From: Ulva prolifera
Taxonomy: Eukaryota > Chlorophyta > Ulvophyceae > Ulvales > Ulvaceae
Direction: 5' to 3'
NCBI GenBank assembly: GCA_023078555.1
Contig: CM041200.1
Span: 744,001-808,000 of the forward strand
DNA length: 64,000 nucleotides
The translations under genes and the position numbers were made by a program. The notes beneath the pieces are model-generated. The model did no database searches. It saw only the letters and a program-made list of their open reading frames with translations, and was not told the DNA's origin. The first letter of the stretch is position 1. Each line of letters starts with the position of its first letter. Of the stretch, positions 50,223 to 63,321 are shown piece after piece.

Positions 50223-53200
50223 AAGGTCTTCTGATCTTGAATTAGATGCAGCTTCTCTCGAACGTCCTTCAATGCAGGTCCAGGCAAAACCTTAGTGAAG
50301 ACATCAGCTAACTGGTCTTTGGTCCCTACCCATTGCACTTGGATCTCATCCGCCTCTACAAATTCTCGGACCCGTAGGTGCCGCACTCGAATATGTTTGG
50401 ACCTATCACTAGAGATTGGATTGTTTGCAAGGATATTCGCACTTTTATTATCTCCCCAAAGCACCGGTTTTTCTGGACGAAGATGCAAGTCTAGCAACAA
50501 TTGCTTGGCCCACATCAACTCGTTTGCTGCACTACTCATTGCTATCAATTCTGCCTCGGTCGTATCACCAGCTGTGATCGCCTGTCTCTTTGACCTCCAG
50601 AACACAGTATTGCCATACACCCGTAGGAGTAGGCCACTTATGCTCTTCAAACTCTTGTCATTTGCAAAATCAGCATCAGTGTATCCCTCAAGCAAACAGC
50701 TCTTCTCATACGAGCCCTTAAACACCATACAAAGTCCCTTCGTGGACTGCAGGTATCTCAGCACATGCTGCACCGCTGGCCAATGCTCCTTTAAGCTACA
50801 CCCCATATGCTTGGCCAAAGCATTACATGCATAAGAAATATCAGGTCGCGTAACTACAGCCAGGTACTGGATTCCCCCTACAGCACTCATGAACTGAGCG
50901 TGCTCTGCCTGAGTGGCAACCTCAAGGTCAGGGTAGTCCTTCGCGCTCCTCAACTGTTGCCGTGGCACCAGTGGAGTCGGACTGGGTCTGCAATCTGCCA
51001 TGCTAATCTTTCTAGCAGATTCACAATCTTCTGCTCTTGGGACAACGTGATCGTTCTCTTCTTCCTGTCACGCTTGATAGAGGCGCCTAATGCCCAAGAC
51101 AAATCGCCTAAGTCCCTTCCGGTGAACACTTTGAGAATTCGGTCTATCAACTCCTTCAGGCGCGTGGACCGTCCGAAGATAAACAAATCATCAACCCATA
51201 GGAAGATGAAACATCTACCAGTGTTCCTAACATACAGTGCAGGATCTGAGTGTGAGCGAACAAAGCCCATCTCACCCAGTAGACGTGCAAGCGCCTTGTG
51301 CCATTCACGTGCTGCTTGCTTCAAGCCATACAGGGTCTTAAGAAGTTTCCACACTCGACTGGTGCCATCGATCAAAACCTGGGGTTGTTCTACATAAACA
51401 GTCTCATTCATGACCCCATTGAGAAAGGCACACTGGATGTCTACGTGTTTCATCTCTAAATCTTCCACTGCAGCTATTGACAGAACAACACGAAGAGTGG
51501 CATAGCTCCCTACTGGAGCCCACGTCTCAAAGAAATCTACACCCTCCTCCTGGGTAAACCCTCTAGCAACATACCGCGCCTTATAACGCTGGATCTCTCC
51601 TGTAGGTCCCCTCTTAATCTTCATGACCCATTTACCAGAGATGGCCTTAGCCCCTACTGGCAATTCTACCAATTCATAGGTGCCATGCTCACTCAAAGAG
51701 TTCACCTCTTCCTCCAGAGCTCCCATCCACTTCTCCCTATCAGGCCCAGCCAACGCTGCCTTCCAGGGTGGATTGTCTGGATCAGCAGGTTTCTTCTTCA
51801 TGACAGCAGCAACCCGGCGGGATGGACGTCGCCGGCTTGACTGACCACCGCCATGTTCCACATGCTCAGCTACCTCTGCATCAAGCAACGCACTGTCAGC
51901 CGTAGCTGCCATGCTTGAACTGCCCGCAACCTTTGGTGCTACTGTCTGCTCACTCACATCACTATGCTCATCATCACAAGCTACAGTATCTATCGCAGCA
52001 ACATCTGCATGTGGAATCAAGCGCCTGCGTACAAGCGGGTTCCATTTTTGTCTAACTGGACCAGACTGCGCTTCCTGCCCATGGGCATCAGCAGCAGCGT
52101 CATCATGCAAACTAATCTCCTTAGCAGGATGCATGGACTCTCCAGCGACAGGTGAGCTGGGCGGACTTACCTCTCCCCTAGGGACAAATCCGCCTCCTGA
52201 ACTGAACATGAGTTCCTCCCCTGGACCCAGGCGGCTAGCCATAGCTTGGCCAAACCCGGGCATGTCAAGGGAGGGTCCCCCAACATCAGTTGCGTCACCT
52301 CGCGGCGGGGCAGCTGCTCCCGCCGCGGCAGTTGGCGGCGGATGTTGTTCCTCAACGCCGTCCATGACGCTCACCTCATCAGTCTGTGGGGCATTTGACC
52401 TCGCAGCTCTGGCGGGGCTGCCAGATTCCCGAGGTCTCCCCTGCTGGGCACGGCTCCTGGTGACGGGCCTCATGTCGATCTGAGCACCACTCAAGTCCCG
52501 GAAGTTGTGGACGTTTGAATAGTTGAGAGCGTCCCTATTGGCATACACCTCCCCCGATTGAGGAGGGTAGCGCACTGCTGTCTGCCCCAACACTTTCGTG
52601 CGCACGACATCATGCACTCCTTCTACCACCTCAGGTGTGGACATCCTAGTTCTTCCCTGCAACTCTACCGGACCGTCCGGCGCACCGACTCTGGGCGCGA
52701 TGCTACGACCTACTTGCAATTCCTCACGCAGCTCTGGCGTGTCCTCCATATGCTGCGCGGGCGCCAGCTGGATAAAATCACTGTCATGTAATTCACCAAG
52801 TTGTCTACCTATGGCGAACCCATCGAAATCAAAAGTGGCAGCGCCATGCACGCGCATGTGCTCTTTGCGGGACTCAATCAAATCCAGATCGGGAAACGGA
52901 GGGGCACCAGACATCACACACTTATCCAGATCGGGACCAAACGTCAGCTCCTCTTCCGGGCCCGTAGGCACCAGAGGCACATTTCCCCGCGTCAAAGTAT
53001 CTAGCGTACGCAAGTGATCACGCAACATGGCAGCACTGTATGCCATTTGCCGCACCTCCAGCACTCTGCCACCCCCGGGGCAACGCTGGAAGACTCTATT
53101 CATGTGGGGCCCTTGCCCTGGCCCCATCCACAGTACAAGTCCGCCCCTGGGGTCTAACCTACGCAACTTATCAGAATCAAGGTAGACGTAGACCGGCAGC

Positions 53201-55845
53201 CCCCATGGGAGTATCTGCGCAATCATGAGCTTGACACGCTCAGAGTCATATGTATCTTTGTAGAACAACATATACGGGATGACATCTGCAAGATCATTGT
53301 CTATCCACTCTTTCCGCAGCATTTCGTTTTCTTTTGCTTGATCTATCTGTTGCTTAACTCGTTCTATAGTTTCTTTGCTAGGTTCGACAGCCGAAATGTC
53401 GGCAGTGGTCCTATGGACCCCCCCAGACTGCACTGTATTGATGTCCCTACCCGTCGCATTCCTATATCTACCTAAATTGGCGAAAAGGCGCTCAAGCTTG
53501 TCCGCAAGATGTTCTTTCTGCAGGCGGTTCATGACAGCGGAACTAGGAACCAGATTCGCTGCAACGGTCCCACACAACATCCCCTCAGGCCATGCACGGC
53601 GTGTTATGTTGGTTGGACACATGAGCGCTCTCAGTCTATCAGAAGTGGCACCACATTCACGCTCAGCTATGCCATTGCCCTGATGATTGCCTGGTGCGCA
53701 GTCTTCCCAAACAATGTGCTTGTCACGAAGATAGGCCTGGAAGACATGGCCCAGAAATTCTCCGCCGCGGTCACCACGCAGGAATCTAACACGTCCTGGA
53801 TCAGGCGGCTGGCCTTTCTTGATGACAACTTGCCCAGGAACAACTGTAGAATTGCAGTGTTCTATGATCTCTACTAGCAATTCAGGGACTCTGGACTTTG
53901 CATCCATAGGGATAGTGAATCTAAAACGGGAAAATTCATCAACTACAATCAGCGCATACTTTGCTTTCCCAACTCCCATAGGAGTAATGGGACCTAGAAC
54001 ATCCGCATGCAAGCACGCCCCCGGATACGTCGCACAAGAGTGCGTGACTGTCTCGCCGTGCTGGCTACTAGACCCGGTACCATTTCTAGCAATCATACAG
54101 CCGGGGCATTTGTCTATCTCAGCGCTCACTTTTGCTGGATCAATACGCAAGCCCTGGTACATCTTGGCCTTAGCCATCAGACGCAGGTTTGTGGCTCATG
54201 TGAGGAAACTAACATGAGACAAGAATGTAGTATTCATTTTTTCTTGTCCAGGCACATTTGGAGACCCAACTAAAGCAGCTACACGACTGTACGAGACCTC
54301 GTCATCCTCTAGTTTCGCAACCGAATTGGCAGCAGACCAAACAGCGGGATTACTAAATCGCGAGCCCCATAGGACTGGCTTTCCCACATCCGTAGTCACA
54401 ACAAACACTGGCCGATTCTGGTGGTCATGCGATTGAGTAATCCGACCCTCCGTGTGGCCCATGGCCTGGTCAGAAAACCAAGGTACAAAAACAAGATCAC
54501 CTCCTTCTGTCGCCACACGCGTTTGCAAGGTGATGCCGACATTCTTCAACCAATGTGTAGACAAAATGTTGAAAGGACAGTGCGGCAGATACAAGCAATT
54601 CGGGATCTCAATGGTCAGATCCTTGATCTCCCCATCCATCGTGACATAGGACCCCAGACGGAAACATATAGTTCCCTCCCCCAGAACTGGAATATCCTCA
54701 TCCCCTATTGGGTGAATGCACTCTACAGATGCAGCATGCATTAACAAGAACAGCTCGGGGTTCCTAATGACATGGACATCAGATCCGCTGTCCACCAGGA
54801 AGTTCAGGCTTTCGCCCAGGTGCGCAACATCCGTCAAGGAGAAGTCGTCGCTAGGAAATCGCACGACAGCAACAGAGTTGCCATTGCCTCGTCCTCGTCC
54901 GCGTCCTCTGCCGGCGCCTCGTCCCTGGCGGCTGGCGTTGTTGGCAGCCTGGTTCTGAAGATACATCCTGACTTCCGGATGCAAATCCGGGCAGTCCTTC
55001 TGGAGGTGTCCAGTCTTCTTGCATACGTGGCAGGTGCGCGTCTCGCCATTGGCGATCGCGGCGACAGCTGCCGGTTGTCCTCGGTTCCCATTGCCCCCTC
55101 TGTAGCCATGGCCTTGGCCGTGGCCTCGGCCTGCTGTGCCACCACCATGTGCGGGCCCACAGGCATCTAAAGCCTGGGCATGGTTGGTAATGGCAGCTAT
55201 TTGAGTCAGGAAATCTTTTCCGCCCTGCTCACTACGCAATGATACATACTCTCGGCCGAGAGGCTCAAACAACTTGTTGCTGACCTAATATGGAGCAGGC
55301 GCAGCACCGAGAGCAGTAAGCTGGTTCACCAGCGACATGATGAGTGTACAATAATCCTCAACTTGTTTTGCCCTGGCACCTCTGAGCGTGGCACGAGAGA
55401 ACCTATCCCAGAGACTCCTAACCTCAGCCTCTTTGCTGGGCATATACTTGGCTCTCAAGGCAGCCCAAATATCACACAGCGTAGTATGAACCCGGACATA
55501 CTCTAAGTCCTGTGCAGGCAGCTGAAAACAGACTACAGCCAACACCTTATCATGGACACTTGTCTCAGGTCCAGTGGGGAAAACAGTGAGCAAATGGTAC
55601 AGGCCATGGCCTTTCAACCATAGCTCGACACGGAACTCAAAGGTTGAGAACCTCTCGACCCTTGCAAAATCCCAAGACGGGGTCTTGCCTTTGTCTATTG
55701 CGGGTTCACGCACAGACACAGCTCTCATTGCATCTACAATAGCATTAGCATCGACTACAGTACCAGGCGGATGGAGATCAGCGACAGGGCCAGCATTGCC
55801 TTGAGCCATAGCTCGCAGCGCAGCAGCCTGAGCCTCAGCATCCGA

Positions 55846-56192
55846 TGTCACAATGCATGAGCCTGCGGGCAGCAGTGTGGTGACAGGTGCACCCATGCAC
55901 GGACGATCCGCGGATCCAGTGCAGGGGTAAGCTGCCAGCCGAGATTGTCTCGATGTAGTGAGAGAGATCCCGCGAGGGTTTCTCGCCGTAACCTTGAGTG
56001 TTCAGTGTGCATATAGGCATGTGCACACTGAGATCTGTAACCATTCTTATCACTGTTTCACGGTACTAGCTGTATCCTGATTCTTCCCCGCATTCCTCGG
56101 TTCTACCTCTGTGCGCAGCAGGTATGGAATGCTGGTTGCCTGACTTGACCTGAGACTGCGCGTCTGACCTGCAGATGAGTGACTTTCTGACA
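55846..56192 (+). repeat. 5' LTR of the nested family-1 element
   Basis: 347 bp, TG...CA, about 99% identical to 62063-62409. It shares its first ~30 bases with the LTR of the young family-1 element, then differs, so the two are subfamilies. Confidence 0.94.
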
Positions 56193-56204
56193 TGGTATCG
56201 GTGA
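56193..56204 (+). promoter_or_regulatory. Primer-binding site of the nested family-1 element
   Basis: TGGTATCGGTGA directly follows the 5' LTR. Confidence 0.75.
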
Positions 56205-59200
56205 ATGTTAGCGTTATGTCTGTTTATGGTCCTGTTCAGGAAGCCGTCGGCCAATGTCTGTGCGCAGACACGGCGGGCATTCCACTGTTCTGCCGGCGCT
56301 CAGACTGCGGTCAAAAAGCGCAGGCATCATTCAGCTTTCTCGTAGTATATTGTTGTTAGACACAATTCGAGAAGCTTGTTTTAATGATCAGCGCTGAGAA
56401 AAGCGAACGCGTTCGCTTATTTTCTCAACCTGTCGGCTTGCGAGCCATCCCACCGGTTAGTTGCTGCGCGCAACAAACAACCGTCTGTCCTAATGCAGGA
56501 TGTCTCTTTCTAATGCCAACTCCAACGCCAACTCTCCTCGCGAGGAGAGGCGTGACGATGCTGACCAGCAGCCTCTCGTCGACAGGGACGCTGACCAGCA
56601 GCTCCCTGACGGAGAACAGCCCGCGGGTATGTTGCTCCGGGGCGGACGAATTGTCCGGCCACGACACTCTTCCCATACTGGGCAGAGCAGCCAGCAGGTG
56701 CCTTTTTCCTCTCATGTTGTTGACGATCACGGTCACACTGAGTCATACATCACGCTCGAGACGTTGACCGAAGCGCTGCGTGCATCTCGGGGACGTAGCG
56801 AGCCTGACTTAACCAAAGGAGAACTCCCTGAATGGAATTTTAAGACTGAAAGTTTCGTTGCGTACGAACAGAAAGTCTTTTTGTGGTTAGGCCAATTTGA
56901 GTTAGATCATCTGTTGCAGCGCGCACCGTCTGCGGACGAACAGCGTGTTCATGCTAGGGCGAGGACACAGGTCCTGATGTCTTTGCCTGACGTGGATAGG
57001 ACGACTGTCTATCGCATGTCACACCTGTGTGAAGCATGGTCTTACTTGACTGCAAAGTATAGGCCTAGCACTGAAGCCGAGATCCACAGACTGTGGAGTC
57101 GGTTCAATTCTTTGTCACAACACAATAAAGATGTCGCGACATATTGTGGTGATGTGATGAGTGTTTACACTCAACTGGAGGCACTAGGTGCCGATGTGGG
57201 CCAGCGATGGCTTCGTTTGAAACTGTTAGAGGTGGGGGAGGAGTTCAACGCTGTGCGCGGCGAAGTCCAACACTCCTCCCCTCATGTGATCATATCACGT
57301 TTGACTGAGCATGCTGACTTGCTCAAACAACAGCGGCAGCTGCAGGCTAGGTCTGGGGCGCCCGCGGGCAAACCAGGCCATGGCTGGCGCAAGCAGCACC
57401 GTGGTGATGGTCCTGTGGTCGCCGCTCTCGCGGCCGGCCAGGCTCCTCGCGAGGAGACCAGGACCTGTTTCTTCTGCAAGAAGAAGGGAAATTTGCGTGC
57501 GAACCGCCCCCAACGCAAACAGGCTGCGGCCAAAGATGTTTGCACTATAGAGATGCCTGCCAAGTATCCTCAACCAGACGCGTCTCTGCCATGGAACATT
57601 ATTGTCGATAGTGGGTCGGACATGCATATAGTAGGAAATCGCGAAATGTTCACTGAGTACGGTCCGTGTCAGAAAGTTGCCAATCTCGCGGGACCAGGGC
57701 AGCTTTCTATCATGGGCAGGGGAACCATTCAGGTGAACCTGGGTACTTATGTGGACAAGCATGGGAACAAGCATCCGCTGGATGTGGAAATCCCTGGTGT
57801 TTACTATGCGCCTGAATGTCCTTACAACCTGCTCAGCACAATGGGTCTTAGACATGAGCAGATGTTCCTAGATACGCGTAGAAATGTGTTGTATGTTCCT
57901 GGTCTGGGTGATATGGCTACCGACGTAGAGGATGACGTCAAATATCAGGAATTAGATGTGGACGGTCATCCTGTCTTTGCTTTTAAAATGGCAGTAGATA
58001 CGAAACCAATTCTCGTCGGTGCGCCTGTCAATAGGGGGGTAGTCTGGTCTAACCAGAGCAGTCCGACCTCAGTTATTGAGGATCAACAGCAGTGGCATCA
58101 TGTGGCGGTCGCGGCCGTTGACCTACAGCGACCCAATGCTGGGGGAGCTGAGGTCCCGCATGATGCATACTTGCTGGAACCTGCTTTTCTTGCACACTTG
58201 TCTTTTTTCCAGTCTAATTGGGTTCTCAAGCGCATGCAATCCAACAGTGAATTCTACGGTCATTTGAATTTGGATGTCGATTCCGAGCCACTAGGAAATC
58301 GGTGTCACGGCTGCAGAATTGGCCTGCGGGTAACTTCTCTGCCAATGATCGTGAGCTCATGGGTCAGGCCAAGTGGCCTGGTGAGCAACTGCACGCCGAT
58401 TTAGCTGGTCCTGTCTCTCCAGTAGGAATTGGTGGTGTGAAATATGTTTTGTTTGTGATGTGTGCCTTTACCCGTTATACTTTCGTGGTCGGTCTGCGCA
58501 AAAAGAGTGAGGCTGCGGCCATGATCTCTTATATTATTGAACGCATTCGGGTGAATGTGGTGAAGCCAGGTGAACCGGATGTGCGCATCCTACACACCGA
58601 CAAAGGGGGAGAGTTCATGGTCGCGGCCTTAAAACTCTACCTCCAGCGTCGTGGCATCACTCACCGCTTGACCCCCACAGCCGCTCATCGCTGTAATGGC
58701 ATGATCGAGCGGAGGATCGGAGTGGCCTTTGAGTCACTCCGTGCTGTGCTGCTCGCGAGCGGCCTGCCTCTGTTCCTGTGGATCGAATGCCTCGCCAGTG
58801 TTGTTCATGGTCACAATCTCACGCCGTCCTCGGCATTGTACCATGACAAATTGGCGAGCATCCTCAAGGGCCTGAAAGGTTAGCATGCTGTCAACGCGTC
58901 TGCGGATGTTGACGAAGCTGAGAAAAGCCTGGGAAAGGGAAAGCGCATGAAAAAGGCCGAACGCGATAAGTTGAGGGATGAGGAGTAACGCAAGTACAAG
59001 TTGCTTGCGACAACAGAATTAGACGAGTTTTTAGTGCGGTCATGTGATAAGGATATCATTCCTTATATGGCCTTTTTCAGAGACACCTCCGTTGAGGTGT
59101 TCCAAGATCTGCTGCGGCAGCAGCGTCCGTGGGGGGTTGAGGTGTATGCATACCCTAGGGATGACAAGCTGCGGAAGTTGTCCCAAAGGGGTGTCCTTGC

Positions 59201-62048
59201 ATACTGGGTCGGGGCTGGGCTGGGCCCCAGCATGCAGCGTGTGTACTCCCAGGATGTTCCTGGGGGTAGGGTTTTTGTTGTGCGCCAGGTTGTGTGCACT
59301 GCGGATCAGATGATCCGCTACGTACGAAAGTACGATGCGTCCGCCGTTGTGGACAAGAGGGAACCTGAGGAGTTTGCGAACTCCTATACGGTTGCCTTCG
59401 AGGGGGACGATGAGGGTGAGCGTGTGACTGACGCTGATGTCCCTCCTTTCGCGGCGGAACACACGTATGACGGGGGAGTGTTGCGACGTCTGCGTGACCA
59501 GCTTCACACCCCCCCTGGTCATGGTAGGGTCCCTGTCATGGAAATGACATTCCGACAGGATAACCCTGAGCCTAGTCCTGCCGTGTACTCTCCGCGATTT
59601 GGAGCTGGCTCCTCTGCGGAGAAAATCCGGCGCGACCCTTCTCAGGCCACACCGGAGATAGCCAGATCAGCTTTGCATCGCACGCGTGCGACATCCAGAG
59701 CTGCTGCTCACCCTGACGTCCCTGTCCCCCATCGTGTGCGCGGCGAAGTGCATCACCCTGTCGCCACGCCCTCCCGCACTGCGCAGTATGTTGTCACGCG
59801 CAATGCTGTGTTGCACGACCCTGGTGTAGAAGTTGCGTTCCCTGTTCAAGTGTCTGTCAGTGCGTCTGATGACGACATGGAGGAGTATGACGACAGTCCT
59901 GGCATCTATGACGACGATGACGAACAGCGGATGGATTACACCGTTTCAGATGATGAAAGAGCTGCGGCTCATCAGAATCTGGAGGCTCAGCGGGTCCGTT
60001 CCGGGAGTAATTCGGCAGCGGCCTCAGCATCTGGCGCGGGGGCAGTTGCTCAGCCCTTGCGAGGAGCTGAGGCGCCGAGGCCCTTCTGGGAGGATGAGCC
60101 AGATGAGGTGGAGACCGGGTCTGAATTAGGGGGAGAGGATCCGGACCCCTCAGCCGCAGTTGGGGTTGATTTGCCTGACGAGGTTAGGGCCATTCCAGCC
60201 GCCTTGCCTCGCATAAAAATCAATCCTCTTGTACGCAGACGCCTTGTTCCATTGGCTGCGGATGTAGCAGCTGTGCATATGCATGAGCCTGCGGGCTCTG
60301 ACATTGCTAGTAGTGAGACAGTTGTAGCTGCTATTGATGTTTCAGCCTGCGATCAGGACACATCAGCCGCGGCTGACTGTGGAGTGTCCTGTGCAGGCCT
60401 GACGCCTCAGCATGTGGAGTCTGGCGAGCAGCAGAATGCTCAGCATCGTGGGTCGCGCAGAGCAGCTGCCGCCAGGAAGCAGAAGCCTTCCGACCCTGAT
60501 CTGCCTTCTATGAAGGAAGGACTCGCGGGTCCAGACAGGGATGCATGGCTGCGTGCCATGCAGGAGGAGGTGGAAGCACTGGGTGAGCACGGGACTTTTA
60601 TGTTGTGCTATCTGCCTGCGGGTAAGAAAGCTATCTCGGGCAAGTGGGTGTTCAAGATCAAGCGCGGACCCGCTGGTGAGATTCAGCGGTACAAGGCACG
60701 ATATGTAGCTCGTGGTTTTTCTCAGGTAGAAGGAGTAGATTTCTTCGAGACATGGTCTCCTGTCGGTAGTTATGCGACACTGCGTGTGTTGCTGTCTATA
60801 GCTGCTCAGGAGGATCTGGAGATTAGGCATATAGATATACAGTGTGCTTTTCTGAACGGTGACCTGGAGGAAGAGGTTTTCGTTGAACAGCCCCCGTACT
60901 TTACAGACGGGACAGCACGTGTATGGAAATTGCATAAGACTCTGTATGGCCTGAAGCAAGCCGCTCGCGAGTGACATAAAGCTTTAGTAAAGGTCTTGGC
61001 TGAACCGGGATTTGTGTGCGCACAGAGTGATCCCGGATTGTATGTCAGTAAAACCAGTCGCTGCTTTATCTTTCTGTGGGTGGATGATTTGTTCATTTTC
61101 AGTTGCTCTGCGGGGATGCAAGAAATCATCAGTGTCATTCTCACAAAATTTGAAGGTAGAGACCTAGGTGATCTGTCTTGGGCACTCGGCACTGAGATCA
61201 CGCGTGATCGGAAGGCCAAAACAATCACAATGACACAACGTACCAAAATCCAGAACCTGCTGGAAAAGTACAGCATGTCTGACTGTCGTAAATCTCCCAC
61301 TCCATTAGTGCCGCGGCAACAGCTAAGGAGTGTGAAAGAGCATCCTGACCTGGAGAAAGCCAGTGCTGCTGAGCATTCCAGGTTCATGAGTGCTGTAGGG
61401 AGCATCCAGTATATTGCAGGAGTGACACGACCTGACCTGAGCTATGTGGCACATGCCCTGGCCTGGCACATGTCTAGTAGTTTGAAGGAACATTGGTCTG
61501 CCGTGCAACATGTTCTGAGATACCTGCAGTCCACAAAGAACTTAGGAATAAAATTTGTAGGCTCTGAGGGACACGGGTGTTTGTTAGAAGCTTTTTCAGA
61601 TGCAGACTTTGCGAATTCTGCGGATCTGAAAAGCGTATCTGGCATGATTATTCGAGTGTATGGGAACTCTGTTCTCTGGCGTTCGACGAAGCAGAGTATA
61701 GTGGCCGGGGATACAACAAAGGCTGAGCTCATCGCGATGAGCTCAACAGCCAACGAGTTGATGTGGGTGAAGCAGTTGCTTCTCGATTTGAAACTCGTCC
61801 CACATAAGCCGACTCTGTGGGGTGACAATAAGAGTGCCAATATCTTGGCTGTGAATGATGTGTCCACTGACAGATCCAAGCACATTCGTGTGCGGCACTT
61901 GCGAGTGCGGGAATATGTCCACATGGATGAACTTAAGGTAGCATGGGTAGGCACTGTTGATCAGTTAGCGGATGTGTTTACTAAGGTGCTGCCCGGACCC
62001 GCTTTGCTAGAAGTTCGTAATAAACTCCAGCTAGTGGAGACGTAGCAG

Positions 62049-62062
62049 GGTTTATGGGGGAG
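62049..62062 (+). promoter_or_regulatory. Polypurine tract of the nested family-1 element
   Basis: The block TTTATGGGGGAG directly precedes the 3' LTR and matches the one in the other family-1 element. Confidence 0.7.
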
Positions 62063-62409
62063 TGTCACAATGCATGAGCCTGCGGGCAGCAGTGTGGTGA
62101 CAGGTGCACCCATGCACGGACGATCCGCGGATCCAGTGCAGGGGTAAGCCGCCAGCCGAGATTGTCTCGATGTAGTGAGAGAGATCCCGCGAGGGTTTCT
62201 CGCCGTAACCTTGAGTGTTCAGTGTGCATATAGGCATGTGCACACTGAGATCTGTAACCATTCTTATCACTGTTTCACGGTACTTGCTGTATCCTGATTC
62301 TTCCCCGCATTCCTTGGTTCTACCTCTGTGCGCAGCAGGTATGGAATGCTAGTTGCCTGACTTGACCTGAGACTGCGCGTCTGACCTGCAGATGAGTGAC
62401 TTTCTGACA
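62063..62409 (+). repeat. 3' LTR of the nested family-1 element
   Basis: 347 bp, TG...CA, followed directly by the target repeat TCCGA. Confidence 0.94.
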
Positions 62410-62934
62410 TCCGATCGTGCCTGTTCCGCTCGCTGTAAAGCATCACGGAGAGAGTTTGCTTCAACCTGGGCGCGCATTGCCACTGCATTGGCAGCCTCAA
62501 GCTGAGAGGCAGCTCGGGCAGCAGCAGCATGCCCTCGGGTGCCGGCTGCAGGGCCTAGTGAGCTAGCACCAGCTCCTGCAGCCCTACCTGTGGCTTGAGC
62601 AGCTACAGCCATGGCTGAGCGCTCAGCCTCGAGTCTTTGTGCATCAGCCATAGCTTCAGCATCAAAGTTCTCGACTGATTCAGGATTAGACATCTACCTG
62701 CAGCGAAACAAATCTGCTTGCGCTAAGGGTCAAGTCGATCAAACCCGTAGGCTTTGACGACGCACAATCCTAAACCGTCGTCATTCAGTTCACAATCAAA
62801 CATGTGACAACCTGTGGCATAATGACGGTTGATCTGGTCATTGATTACGCACTGATGACAGTGCGGTTGCCCGTAGCCGCGCGCAATCATATGACAACCA
62901 CCTCATCGCGCAACTAATGCAGCGACACAACACA

Positions 62935-62946
62935 TCACCGATACCA
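62935..62946 (-). promoter_or_regulatory. Primer-binding site of the family-2 element
   Basis: The minus strand reads TGGTATCGGTGA directly beside the 5' LTR, the same core as in family 1. Confidence 0.75.
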
Positions 62947-63321
62947 TGTTATAAACGAGAACCTCTTATGTGTGCATTAGGAGGTTAGTAGTGCCTATAC
63001 CTGGAGAGCCGCCAGGTCGTACGAAAGGTCACTACACAGATCAGGGAGAATATTGCACTGGATGCAAGACAGTGCAGGAACCTATGGAAGATGTAAGAGA
63101 AAGGTTACTTCAGACTTGGACGCATACGACTATATGCGACCATTCGTGCATGTCTACCGTGGCCCAATGACAATGGCCCGGGGCGAGCCGCTCACGGAGC
63201 GCCCCAAGTATGCTCATGCATACTATCCTAACATAACACGGGTTGGGCCCTTGGCCACCATACCCATGCGCAGACTTGCGCGTCATGCATTGTAGGTGTA
63301 CCTAGACACTGATTTATGACA
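62947..63321 (-). repeat. LTR of the family-2 element (5' LTR in element sense)
   Basis: 375 bp, TG...CA. The gag start lies about 250 bp inside it in the minus sense. Confidence 0.93.

Larger units (their letters stand above)
55846..62409 (+). mobile_element. Family-1 Ty1/copia retrotransposon nested in family-2 gag, broken
   Basis: Bounded by 347-bp LTRs (55846-56192 and 62063-62409) that differ at about 4 positions, with target repeat TCCGA on both sides (55841-55845 and 62410-62414). Its gag-pol is very close to that of the young element at 39889-46450: gag start MSLSNANSNANSPREE, zinc knuckle near 57470, protease VDSGSD near 57605, integrase HTDKGGEF near 58600, RT WVDDLF near 61080 and RNase H near 61850. 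The frame has about three breaks. It separates the gag of the family-2 element into two parts. Confidence 0.93.
49839..63321 (-). mobile_element. Family-2 Ty1/copia retrotransposon, broken, with a nested family-1 element
   Basis: Bounded by 375-bp LTRs (49839-50213 and 62947-63321) that differ at about 4 positions. On the minus strand the parts run: gag N-terminus (MSNPESVENFDAEAM...) at 62693, the rest of gag after the nested insert, zinc knuckle CHVCKKTGHLQKDC (about 55050), protease VDSGSD (about 54800), integrase (RGDRGGEF, about 53770), RT (WVDDLFIF, about 51180) and RNase H ending near 50220. Besides the nested insertion the reading frame is interrupted about three times. LTR similarity indicates a fairly recent arrival. 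Flanks CAAGG and CTCAT do not match, so a target repeat is missing. Confidence 0.92.
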
